Source of the DNA: Minicystis rosea
GTDB lineage: Bacteria; Myxococcota_A; Polyangia; Polyangiales; Polyangiaceae
Length of the DNA: 64,000 nt
Reading direction: 5' to 3'
Assembly: GCA_001931535.1 (NCBI GenBank)
Contig: CP016211.1
Span: 5,625,573-5,689,572, forward strand
The notes beneath the pieces are model-generated. The model was not told the DNA's origin. It made no database searches and was given only the letters and a program-made list of their open reading frames with translations. The first letter of the stretch is position 1; each line of letters starts with the position of its first letter. Below, one piece after another: positions 8,079-18,668 of this stretch. Position numbers and translations under genes: made by a program.

Positions 8079-9266
8079 TCAGTTCGCCTCGCAGTAGCCG
8101 TAACGGCAGTGCTTGGAGCTGCCCGTGCAGTCCGCGTCCTTGGTGCACGCCATGCAGCTCGTGGAGCCGTTGGCCGTCTTGTCGAAGTAGCAGCCGCAGG
8201 GCTCCGCCGGCGTGAACGACGCGACCGCGCCGAGCTCGCTCGTGCGCTTCACCTTCATCGCGCACTCCGGGACCGTATAGGCCTTGATCTCGAGATCGAG
8301 CAGGTTGACGTTCGCGGGCGTCGCCACCTTGCCCGTGAAATACCCAATCAGGTTCTTGGCGTCCGTCTTCACCGGATCCTTGTTGGCGTCGACCTTGGCG
8401 AAGAAGTGCAGCGGCCCCCAGAGCGGGTAGTGGCCGTCACGCACGTTGAGCTTGTCGAACGACGTCGACGACGAGTCGGGGAGCCACGCGCAATCCTGCT
8501 TGAAGTGCTGGTACGCGAGGACCTTCACCTTGTCGCGGTTCGCGTCGGCGACGTCCGCGGCGAGGATGCCGATGGTCGCCTCGGGCTGCGCCGAGCTCGC
8601 GATCGCGGTGAGCATGTTGCCGGAGCTCGACTGCGAGACACCCTTCCACTTGGCGGGAGGCACGGTGATGGCGGCCGCGAGCATCGATTGCGTGCCCGAG
8701 CTCGCGCTGCGCTGGAAGATGAACTGGTCATTGTTCCAAGGCGTCACGTTGCCGTTCATGCCGAAGCCGAACACGAAGTAGGCCGCCTCGGCGCTGATGA
8801 GCGATTGGCTCGACGCCTTGGGGACGGCGAAGCTCATGACCTGATTGGGCCCGTAGAAGTCGCCGACGTCCGCGGGCGGCGCGCCGAAGCCGGCGCAGCT
8901 CGAAGAGAACACGTCGGAGACACCCACGTCGGCGACGTCGCCGCCGGTCGTGAGATCACAGGTCTGCTCGGTGCCAGTCGCGTCCCAGTAGCTCGCGGTG
9001 CCGGTGATCTTCGTGCCGTTGAAGACCGCGTCGACACCCGTGCAAGACCCGGTGCCCTTGTAAATGATGGTGCTGGTCACCGGGCTGGCGGACGCCAACG
9101 CCTTTGCGAGTCCAGCCATGAACGGCTTCACCGCCGTGGAGCCCGTCACGTATGTCGTGCCGGGCAGGTTCGCGCAGGGGGCTGCTTGGGCAGTCTCAGC
9201 GATCGCGCCGGTCGCGGCGGTAGCCGCAAGACACACGACTGCCTTCATCCAAAGCGTGGGCTTCAT
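8079..9266 (-). CDS. PstS-like periplasmic substrate-binding protein
   Basis: 395 residues with a Sec signal peptide (cleavage near AQAA). The N-terminal part carries the PBP-like phosphate-binding pattern TYVTGSTAVKPF (a G-S-T-A loop), then DVADVGVSDVFSS and SASSGTQSML, in the order expected for PstS-type oxyanion-binding proteins. The C-terminus adds a Cys-rich tail (CGCYFDK, CMACTKDADC) not usual for PstS. It is the first gene of the nine-gene minus-strand block. No pstC, pstA or pstB follows, so in this context it does not feed a classical ABC permease encoded nearby. An AGGAG site lies about 12 bases before the ATG. Confidence 0.78.
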   Translation of the reverse strand: MKPTLWMKAVVCLAATAATGAIAETAQAAPCANLPGTTYVTGSTAVKPFMAGLAKALASASPVTSTIIYKGTGSCTGVDAVFNGTKITGTASYWDATGTEQTCDLTTGGDVADVGVSDVFSSSCAGFGAPPADVGDFYGPNQVMSFAVPKASSQSLISAEAAYFVFGFGMNGNVTPWNNDQFIFQRSASSGTQSMLAAAITVPPAKWKGVSQSSSGNMLTAIASSAQPEATIGILAADVADANRDKVKVLAYQHFKQDCAWLPDSSSTSFDKLNVRDGHYPLWGPLHFFAKVDANKDPVKTDAKNLIGYFTGKVATPANVNLLDLEIKAYTVPECAMKVKRTSELGAVASFTPAEPCGCYFDKTANGSTSCMACTKDADCTGSSKHCRYGYCEAN

Positions 9267-9811
9267 GGGATAAGAGGGCTCCTTTCGGCCTTTCGGAGAA
9301 GTCCGAAGTCGGCGCGACTGTGGACTAACTTCATGGCGGGAGGGTGTCGCGTCCGTCGTGGCCAGATGGCGTGCCCGTGTCGCTCCGATGGGCTCGTCGC
9401 GTCCGTTCCATGATCGGCGCCCGCAAATTTCAGCGTTCTCGGCGCTCTACGGGCACATGACACGCGCGACACGAGGGCCCAGTCGCAGCATCACCATCCG
9501 TCCCTGTCCCTCCGGGCCGAAGAACCGATTCCGTATTTTCGTGAGGGTGCAAACAACGCTCGATAAGAGATCTGCGCGGCCCGCTCAACCGCCACGGAAA
9601 TTCACCGTGAAACCAGATATCGAGTCTTCCTCAACCAACCTCGTGGTGAACACGGTGGGAGAATGGGAGACACAATCCCATCGCCGAACCCCATGTCGAG
9701 GCACGAAGGCGAAACGGGCTTTGGTTTGCGGAAGCTCGGTCGACCGAGGAGAGGCGGCTCGACCTGCGATGAGAGATGGGAGAGAAGCGGTCTCGATCCG
9801 TGGGATCACGG
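9267..9811. other. Intergenic region upstream of the PstS-like operon
   Basis: About 545 bases between the PstS-like start and the M50 protease stop. It appears lower in G+C than its surroundings around 9520-9720. It must hold the promoter of the minus-strand uptake block. I see an inverted repeat just upstream of the start (9292-9307) and a short CACGG...CCGTG repeat near 9593-9609, but no convincing Pho box and no gene. Short frames here lack a credible start or domain. Confidence 0.5.
9292..9307. promoter_or_regulatory. Inverted repeat before the PstS-like gene
   Basis: TTCGGA and TCCGAA arms (6 bp each) separated by GAAG, 26-41 bases upstream of the ATG at 9266. It could be an operator or a 5' UTR hairpin. 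Position is the only support. Confidence 0.3.
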
Positions 9812-10654
9812 TCAATTGAGATATCGCTTGTCCTTCGGCGGCTCGGTGCGGCCGCCCGGAATCACCTTGAGGTCAGGCCCGCCCGTCCGGCGCCGCGGTG
9901 ACTTGTCCGCGCGCAGCGCCGCCGCCTCGGCCTGGAGCCGCCGGAGCTTGCGCTGGAGCCACCAGCGCCGCAGCGGGCCCGGCCCTGCCCCCGCGCTCCC
10001 CGCGGGCGCCGTCAGCGGATCGACGAGCACCGTCCCCGGCGCGAGCGTGAGCCGCTGATACGACTGGATGGCCGACATCACGAACAGGAGCGCGAGCAGC
10101 GGATGGCGGATGTACGCGCTCAACGCGGCGAGCACGACCGCGAACCCGAGCGAGACCTGATACGTCGTGCGCGCGCGCCTCGGCCCGAGCGCGTTTTCGA
10201 GGATGTGCCCGCCGTCGAAGGGCAGCACCGGCACCAGGTTGAGCACGCTCCACGCGACGTTCATCCACACCATCACGGAGAACGCGAAGAGCACGATCGG
10301 CGACGTCCCCGGCGGCAGCGCGCGCCCGCCGAAGTACACGAGCGCGCCCAGCGCGAACCCGGCCATCGGCCCGGCGAGATCGATCATCGCCCGCTGAAAG
10401 CGATCGAGACGCGAGTCGTCCGACGTCGTCGTCCCGCCCATGGCGTGCAGCGTGATCGCCGGCGCGATCCCATGTCGCCGCACGGCGAGCGCGTGCCCCA
10501 GCTCGTGCACGAGGATCGACACCAGCATCGAGAGCACGATGATCGGCACCGCCCACACCCCGGCGACATCGATGCTGCCGAGCGAGAACAGCACGGCCGT
10601 GATCCAGAACCAGCCTCGAATCGTGATGGGAATACCGAACAACCGGAAGCCCAT
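9812..10654 (-). CDS. M50-family site-2-type membrane metalloprotease
   Basis: About 280 residues from ATG 10654, chosen because GGGAG sits 6 bases upstream; starts at 10660 (ATG) or 10690 (GTG) are alternatives. Several membrane segments surround the zinc site HELGHALA and the second metal-ligand motif FDGGHILE, both hallmarks of S2P/SpoIVFB-type intramembrane proteases. It would cleave within membranes or handle membrane-anchored regulators. The C-terminus is a basic, charged tail of about 75 residues. There is no PDZ or CBS domain. The gene stands alone; no anti-sigma partner is adjacent. Confidence 0.85.
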   Translation of the reverse strand: MGFRLFGIPITIRGWFWITAVLFSLGSIDVAGVWAVPIIVLSMLVSILVHELGHALAVRRHGIAPAITLHAMGGTTTSDDSRLDRFQRAMIDLAGPMAGFALGALVYFGGRALPPGTSPIVLFAFSVMVWMNVAWSVLNLVPVLPFDGGHILENALGPRRARTTYQVSLGFAVVLAALSAYIRHPLLALLFVMSAIQSYQRLTLAPGTVLVDPLTAPAGSAGAGPGPLRRWWLQRKLRRLQAEAAALRADKSPRRRTGGPDLKVIPGGRTEPPKDKRYLN

Positions 10655-10839
10655 GGCCATCTCCCGCGCGACCCGACCACTCTGACACACCTCGCGTCCC
10701 CACGCCTCGTAACCTGAGCCGCCCCGAGAGCACGGACACTCGCGAGCCCACCCACGCAGCGCGCTCCCGTTCCCACGCGACGCACACCACGCTCACGACA
10801 ACGAGGCCGATCGAAGCTCACCCCACACGCATCGCTGCG

Positions 10840-11075
10840 ATGCCTCAACCACGACGCCACTGCACCGCAGCGAGCGACACCTCGCCGCGCTTCAGGCGCT
10901 CGCAGGTGGCAACGCCGCGACGCCTCGACCACGAAGCCACTGCGCCGCAGCGAGCGAACACGCCGCACGCATCGCAGCAACGTCGGTCGAGAAGCGGCAC
11001 CGCAGAGCCACTACGCAGCGAGCGACGCATCACCACGCTTCAGGCACGCAGCGACGCTCGCAAGTAGCAACGCCA
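10840..11075. repeat. Degenerate direct repeats in the bamA-M50 spacer
   Basis: The spacer 10655-11098 holds imperfect repeats: the string around GCGAGCGACACCTCGCCGCG...AGGTGGCAACGCC (about 10871-10918) recurs in altered form at about 11020-11074, and CCACGA-GCCACTGC-CCGCAGCGAGCGA appears twice near 10848 and 10927. No gene is apparent. They look like decayed repeats without protein-coding character. Confidence 0.5.
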
Positions 11076-11098
11076 CGCGGCGGCCCGCAGGTCGTCCC

Positions 11099-11184
11099 GA
11101 TGGGGCCGGGGCCCCATCGGACCACTCACCAGATGGGGCCGGGGCCCCATCGGACCACTCACCAGATGGGGCCGGGGCCCCATC
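11099..11184. repeat. Three tandem 33-bp hairpin repeats 3' of bamA
   Basis: Hairpins with arms GATGGGGCC and GGCCCCATC around a GG loop start at 11099, 11132 and 11165, an exact 33-bp period; each is separated by GGACCACTCACCA. The array begins 7 bases after the bamA stop on the minus strand. GC-rich stems without a T-tract could be intrinsic-like terminators, RNA-stabilising 3' elements or REP-like elements. The same core recurs at 38952-39139 and 62930-62950. Confidence 0.85.
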
Positions 11185-11191
11185 GGACCAC

Positions 11192-13825
11192 TCAAAAGAA
11201 ATTGCCGATGGTGAACTGGAAGTCGCTCACGTTCTCGTACGGCAGCCGCTTGAACGGGAAGCCCCACTCGAAGCGCAGCGGGCCGAGCGGCGAGAACCAG
11301 CGGATACCGAAGCCCCACGACGTGCGCACGTTGAAGAGATCCTTCGCGCTGAAGCAGGGGTTCGTCACCGAGTACGGCGAGGCGGGAGCCGCGTTGCAGT
11401 AGAGCTGCTCCAGGTTCCACGCGTTGCCGAGATCCGTGAAGACGACGCCGCGGATCTGCACGGCGTCGATGATCGGGAACTCGAGCTCGACGTTCTGGTA
11501 GTACATCAGGTTGCCGCCGATGTTGGCCCCGTTCTGGATGGCCGCGGCGTTGGGATCGAGGGCCCCCTTGAGCGGCAGGCGCGGGCCGACGCTGCGGAGC
11601 GGGAAGCCGCGCAGGTCGAGGATGCCGCCCAGGAAGAAGCGCGCGAAGATGGGCACGCCCGTCGGGTTCGGGCTCGTCACGAGACCCGCCTCGGTGTTCG
11701 CCTTGAGGACGACCGACTTCGACGCGTTCACCGGGTAGTAGAAGCGCCCGGTGTACCGGTAGCGGACGAATTGGTTCTCGCTCCCGATGTACTTCGACGC
11801 GAACTCCACCGACCCCTGGAGGAACACGCCCTGCGCGGGGAAGAGCTGGTTGTCGCGCGTGTCGAAGGTCACCGTCGGGCGGAAGCTCGACGTGATGCCG
11901 TCGTTGAACAAGTTCGCCAGCGGGAGCCGCTGGAAAACCGAGACCGCCGACGCCGTCCCGAGGAACGTCGAGGTCGTCGAGGTCGACACCTTGTCGCGCT
12001 GGAGCGTGTACGCGAGCGAGACGCGCAGCTCGGGCGCGATGATCGGATAGCCGAAGGTCAGCGATCCACCGGCCGACGTCTGCGAGAACTGATCGTAGAT
12101 GCGGAGCTGATCGAAGACGTTCGCCGACACGCTGAACTTGGTGTCGAGGAAGTACGGCTCGAAGAAGCGGACGTCGACGAGCTGCCGGAGCCCGGAGATC
12201 TGCGCCTGGAGGGCGAGCGACTGCCCGTTGCCGAACAGGTTCGCCTGCTGCACCTGCGCGGTGGCGATGAAGTTCTCGATGCTGGAGAAGCCCGCGCCCA
12301 CCTGGAACGTGCCCGTCGGCTTCTCGCCGATCTCGACGTTCACGTTGATGTGTTGCGGATCGTCGCCCTGCTCGGTGGAGAGATCGACGCGCTCGAAGTA
12401 GCCGAGCGCCGTGATCCGCCGCTTCGATCGCTCGAGACGCGTCTCGCTGAAGAGCTGCTGCTCCTCGATCTCCATCTCGCGACGGATGACCTTGTCGCGC
12501 GTCTTGGTGTTGCCCTTGATCTCGATCCGGCCGAAGTAGACGAGCTGGCGCCGCTTGATCGGCACCACGATGTCGACCTCTTCCTTCTCGGGATCGAGCT
12601 CGGTCTGGGGCGCGGCCTCGACGTTGGCGTAGCCGGCGTCGCGGTAGAGCGTCTGCACGCTCCCGAGATCCTTCACGAGCTCGGCGCGGTTGAAGTAGTC
12701 GCCCGGCTTGGCGCGGATCATCTCGCGCAGGTGGCGACGACCGCCGAGCGGCTCGATCTCCTTGCCGTCCTCGTCCTTCTCGAAGATGCGAAGCTGCCGG
12801 ATCTTGTACCGAGGGCCCTCTGTGATCGCGAGGGTGATCTCGATGCCCGTCCGATCGGGCGTGAGCATCACGCGCGGCGTGGCCACCTGCACGGAGAGGA
12901 AGCCGCGATCGTAGTAGAGCGCGTTGATCACGAGCACGTCGCGCTCGAACGCGTCTTGGCGGAAGTTCGATCCGGTGCCGAAATCGAGGAAGCTCGACGC
13001 GCCGGTGAGCATCACCTCACGCAGCTCGGAGTCCGGGATGTTGTGGTTGCCGATGAAGGTGATGCGGCGAACGCCGACCGGATCGTGCTCCTTCACCGTG
13101 AACTTGATGGAGACCTGGTTCTCCTTGAGAGGCACGACCTCGTAGGAGACCTCGGCGAGGAAGTACCCTTCCTCCGCATACTTGTCGCGGAGCTTCTGGA
13201 TGCCGCGGCGAATCGCGGAGTACGAGAGGATCGTCCCCGTCTTCAGCTCGGCGCTGAGCGCCTCGGTGAGCTCGTCCTTGTCGAGCTTCTCGTTGCCGGC
13301 GAACTCGAGCGTTTTGACGTTGGGCCGCTCGCGCACGAGGATGCGGATCTGCACGCCTTCGTCCCGGCGGTTCAGATCGACCTCGACGTCCTCGAAGTAG
13401 CCCGAGTCCCACATCTCCCGGATGTCCTTCGCCAGACCTTCCGGGGTGAACGTCTTCCCCGGTCGCATCTGCTGCAGATACCCAGCGATGTCTTCGGAAG
13501 CGACGCGCCGGTTGCCCGCGAGCGTCACCTTCACGATGGGCAGGCCGCGCGCGAGCTCGGCCTCGGTCGGCGTGAGCACGATCTCGGGCGGCTGCTCGGG
13601 CGCCGCTGCGGGCGCGGGCGCAGGCTGAGCCGGCGGCGCCGCAGGGGCGGCCGACTGCGCGGGAGGAGCCGCTGGGCGGCCACGCGGATTGCGCGGCTGC
13701 GCGGCTCCACCGCGGCCCGGTTGCCGCGGACGAGGTTGCCCGAACGCTGGAAGCGGCGCGCCCAGGGCGGCGCAGATCAGCGTGGCAACGAGGACGCGGA
13801 AGCCGAAGCGCTGCGCCCAGTTCAT
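11192..13825 (-). CDS. bamA: Outer membrane protein assembly factor BamA
   Basis: 877 residues from ATG 13825; a longer upstream reading adds an implausible N-terminus before the signal peptide. Signal peptide (ends AFGQ), then an Ala/Pro-rich linker (about 35-80), then five POTRA repeats (about 85-520; for example VKTLEFAGNEKLDKDEL, VRRITFIGNHNIPDSEL, FGRIEIKGNTKTRDKVI), then the Omp85 barrel with the conserved LRGFP loop motif near the lid strand and a terminal Phe. It inserts and folds beta-barrel proteins, including the porin and receptor of this window, in the outer membrane. It is essential in Gram-negative bacteria. It reads away from parC with a divergent promoter region between them. 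Confidence 0.95.
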   Translation of the reverse strand: MNWAQRFGFRVLVATLICAALGAPLPAFGQPRPRQPGRGGAAQPRNPRGRPAAPPAQSAAPAAPPAQPAPAPAAAPEQPPEIVLTPTEAELARGLPIVKVTLAGNRRVASEDIAGYLQQMRPGKTFTPEGLAKDIREMWDSGYFEDVEVDLNRRDEGVQIRILVRERPNVKTLEFAGNEKLDKDELTEALSAELKTGTILSYSAIRRGIQKLRDKYAEEGYFLAEVSYEVVPLKENQVSIKFTVKEHDPVGVRRITFIGNHNIPDSELREVMLTGASSFLDFGTGSNFRQDAFERDVLVINALYYDRGFLSVQVATPRVMLTPDRTGIEITLAITEGPRYKIRQLRIFEKDEDGKEIEPLGGRRHLREMIRAKPGDYFNRAELVKDLGSVQTLYRDAGYANVEAAPQTELDPEKEEVDIVVPIKRRQLVYFGRIEIKGNTKTRDKVIRREMEIEEQQLFSETRLERSKRRITALGYFERVDLSTEQGDDPQHINVNVEIGEKPTGTFQVGAGFSSIENFIATAQVQQANLFGNGQSLALQAQISGLRQLVDVRFFEPYFLDTKFSVSANVFDQLRIYDQFSQTSAGGSLTFGYPIIAPELRVSLAYTLQRDKVSTSTTSTFLGTASAVSVFQRLPLANLFNDGITSSFRPTVTFDTRDNQLFPAQGVFLQGSVEFASKYIGSENQFVRYRYTGRFYYPVNASKSVVLKANTEAGLVTSPNPTGVPIFARFFLGGILDLRGFPLRSVGPRLPLKGALDPNAAAIQNGANIGGNLMYYQNVELEFPIIDAVQIRGVVFTDLGNAWNLEQLYCNAAPASPYSVTNPCFSAKDLFNVRTSWGFGIRWFSPLGPLRFEWGFPFKRLPYENVSDFQFTIGNFF

Positions 13826-14203
13826 GAGCCCGGCAGCGACGGCGCCCTGGAAAGACCGGGCGGCGCGGCGACTCGAGCGAGCAGGATCAATTCGGCCAGG
13901 CGCGTGCAAGGCGCCACCCCGTAGCTCAGCACGCGAGCGGTCTCAAGGCGCAAGCGCGTTTTCGGCAGTCCGCCGCACGAACGCCTCGCTCTGTGCGGCG
14001 CTTTTCCTCGCGTCAGCCCCGGTCGATCATCGTCGCGTCGCGCGACTCGTGCGCGACTCGCGATCACGCGAAGCTAGGACACCCAATGCCCGACCCGCGT
14101 CGTCGCCACGACTTGACCCATTGGTGAGCCCGTGCGTAATTGCACATTCGCGTTCGACCACTGAACACGCGTGCAAGGACGCAATCCGAACGAGTTCAAA
14201 GGG
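13826..14203. other. Divergent promoter region bamA / parC
   Basis: 378 bases with no gene. It must carry divergent promoters. I see a sigma70-like candidate for parC (14113-14142) and several GCGCGACTCG direct repeats (about 14037-14065), but no clear bamA promoter. Confidence 0.5.
14113..14142 (+). promoter_or_regulatory. Candidate sigma70-type promoter for parC
   Basis: TTGACC (14113-14118) and TAATTG (14137-14142) with an 18-base spacer, 62 bases before the parC ATG. The -35 is good, the -10 only fair. Confidence 0.35.
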
Positions 14204-16609
<2,406 letters not shown>

Positions 16610-16610
16610 C

Positions 16611-18569
16611 ATGGCCACGAGCCCCACGACCCGCCCCTCCACCGCGCGCCCGCCGCCGCCGGCCGCCGGTCGCGACTACACGGCCGCGAACATCAGCGTC
16701 CTCCAAGACGCCGAGCACGTGCGCCTGCGCGCCGCGATGTACATCGGCGACACGGCCAAGACCGGCTACCACCACCTACTCTGGGAGCTCGTCGACAACT
16801 CCATCGACGAGGCCATCAACGGCCACGCCAAGCGCATCGAGGTCACGCTCGACGCCGACGGCAAGGGCGCCACGGTCGCCGACGACGGCCGCGGCATCCC
16901 CGTCGACATGCACCCGGTGGAGAAGCGGCCCGCGCTCGAGCTCGTCCTCTGCAAGCTCAACTCCGGCGGCAAGTTCGGCAACGGCAACTACAAGGTCTCC
17001 GCCGGCTTGCACGGCGTCGGCTCGAGCGTCGTCAACGCGCTCTCCGAGATCCTCGAGGCGCGCGTCCTCCGCGACGGCTTCGAGCACACGCAGACGTACT
17101 CGCGCGGCGTCCCCACCAGCAAGCTAAAGAAGGGGCAGCCGACGCGCAAGCACGGCACCATCCTCCACTTCCGGCCCGACCCGCAGATCTTCGGCGAGAA
17201 GCTCCGCTTCGACGTGCAGGTCGTACGCGATCGCCTGGAAGCGAAGGCCTATCTCCACGCGGGCCTGACGCTCACCTTCAAAGACGAAGCGACCGGCGAG
17301 TCCGTCGAGCTCGTGCACCCGAACGGCATCGCCGACTACCTGCCCAAGCTCGTCGCCCAGCGCGGGAAGGCGGTGACGCACCCCACGCCGTTCTTGATGT
17401 CGAAGGAAAACGGCATCCGCCTGGAGGCCATCCTCCAGTGGACCGAGTCCACCGACGAGTACGTCCGCTCGTACGCCAACGGCGTCCCCACGAGCATCGG
17501 CGGTACGCACGAGAGCGGCTTCAACACCGCCATCGTGAAGGCCGTGCGCGCCTTCATGGAGGCGAAGAAGATCCAGCCGAAGGGCGTCACGCTCAACGCC
17601 GACGACATCCGCGAGGGCATCGTCGGCATCCTCTCGGTCTACATCCCCGACCCGCAGTTCCAGGGCCAGACCAAGGATCGCTTGAACAACCCCGAGGCCG
17701 CCGGCGCCGTCGAAGGCGCAGTGCGTCCCGCGCTGGAGCAGTGGCTCCTCGAGAACGGGAGCGCCGGCGAGTCCATCGTCGCGCGCGCCATCCTCGCGGC
17801 CCGCGCGCGTGAAGCACGTCGCGAGGCCACGCAGCAAGTCCTGCGCAAGACGCCCATCTCGCATCGCCTCAACTTGCCCGGCAAGCTGGCCGACTGCGCG
17901 TCGACCGATCCGAGCGAGAGCGAGCTCTTCATCGTCGAGGGCGACAGCGCAGGTGGCTCGGCGAAGCAAGGCCGCGATCGACGCACGCAGGCCATCCTCC
18001 CGCTCCGCGGCAAGGTGCTCAACGCCGAGCAGGCTTCGGCCTCCAAGGTGCTCGGCAACAAGGAGCTCCAGGACATCGTCAGCGCGCTCGGCTGCGGCTT
18101 CGGCACGGACTACGACGAGTCGAAGCTCCGTTACGGCCGCGTGTTCCTGCTGATGGACGCCGACAGCGACGGCCAGCACATCGCCACGCTGCTCCTCACC
18201 TTCTTCTATCGCCACCTCCCCGGCCTCATCCGCGGCGGGCACGTGTATCTCGCGCAGCCGCCGCTCTATCGCATCGACGCCGCCAAGGAGACCTACTGGG
18301 CGCTCGACGACGCCGAGCGCGACCGCATCATCGCCGGCCTGCCGAAGTCGGCGAAGCCCGAGATCTCCCGCTTCAAAGGTCTCGGCGAGATGCCCGCGGA
18401 AGATCTCAAGGCGACGACGCTCGATATCCGCCGCCGTCGTCCGCTGCGCGTCGTGATCGGCGATCCGCTCGAAGCCGATCGCGTCATGAACGAGCTGATG
18501 GGCAAGGACGCGCAAGCCCGCTTCCGGTTCATCATGGATCGCGCCCCGAACGCCGAGATCGACGTCTAG
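16611..18569 (+). CDS. parE: DNA topoisomerase IV subunit B
   Basis: 652 residues. GHKL ATPase elements are ELVDNSIDEAING, the Mg/ATP box DDGRGIPVD and the glycine lid GLHGVGSSVVNAL; transducer and TOPRIM domains follow, with EGDSAGGSAKQGRDRR and the acidic metal motif DADSDGQH. The length lacks the long GyrB insertion and fits ParE or short GyrB proteins. The ATG is one base after the parC stop, indicating translational coupling. The stop TAG (18567-18569) lies inside the CTAG at the boundary of the downstream IS element, which left the ParE reading frame intact. Confidence 0.88.
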   Translation: MATSPTTRPSTARPPPPAAGRDYTAANISVLQDAEHVRLRAAMYIGDTAKTGYHHLLWELVDNSIDEAINGHAKRIEVTLDADGKGATVADDGRGIPVDMHPVEKRPALELVLCKLNSGGKFGNGNYKVSAGLHGVGSSVVNALSEILEARVLRDGFEHTQTYSRGVPTSKLKKGQPTRKHGTILHFRPDPQIFGEKLRFDVQVVRDRLEAKAYLHAGLTLTFKDEATGESVELVHPNGIADYLPKLVAQRGKAVTHPTPFLMSKENGIRLEAILQWTESTDEYVRSYANGVPTSIGGTHESGFNTAIVKAVRAFMEAKKIQPKGVTLNADDIREGIVGILSVYIPDPQFQGQTKDRLNNPEAAGAVEGAVRPALEQWLLENGSAGESIVARAILAARAREARREATQQVLRKTPISHRLNLPGKLADCASTDPSESELFIVEGDSAGGSAKQGRDRRTQAILPLRGKVLNAEQASASKVLGNKELQDIVSALGCGFGTDYDESKLRYGRVFLLMDADSDGQHIATLLLTFFYRHLPGLIRGGHVYLAQPPLYRIDAAKETYWALDDAERDRIIAGLPKSAKPEISRFKGLGEMPAEDLKATTLDIRRRRPLRVVIGDPLEADRVMNELMGKDAQARFRFIMDRAPNAEIDV

Positions 18570-18586
18570 AGACCCGATCAACTAAG
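18566..18586. repeat. Left terminal inverted repeat of the IS
   Basis: Begins CTAGAGACCCGATCAACTAA. It pairs with the reversed right end at 20230-20250 with three mismatches. Confidence 0.85.
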
Positions 18587-18668
18587 AACCAAGGAAGATC
18601 GATCCCTTACCCACCGCGGGATCGACACCGGCGCGGCCCTCTGATCAAACCGGAACTGGAGGTGCCGC

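Noticed and set aside
9267..9600. Pho box upstream of the PstS-like gene
   Set aside because: I looked for tandem CTGTCAT-type 7-mers with 4-base spacing and found none convincing.
9585..9815. 76-codon minus-strand frame between the PstS-like and M50 genes
   Set aside because: No ribosome site, no homology that I recognise, and the start overlaps the M50 stop; left out for lack of support.
11100..11402. Repeat peptide reading MGPGPHRTTHQ over the bamA 3' array
   Set aside because: Frame exists only because 33 is a multiple of 3; no ribosome site, and the second half is antisense to bamA.
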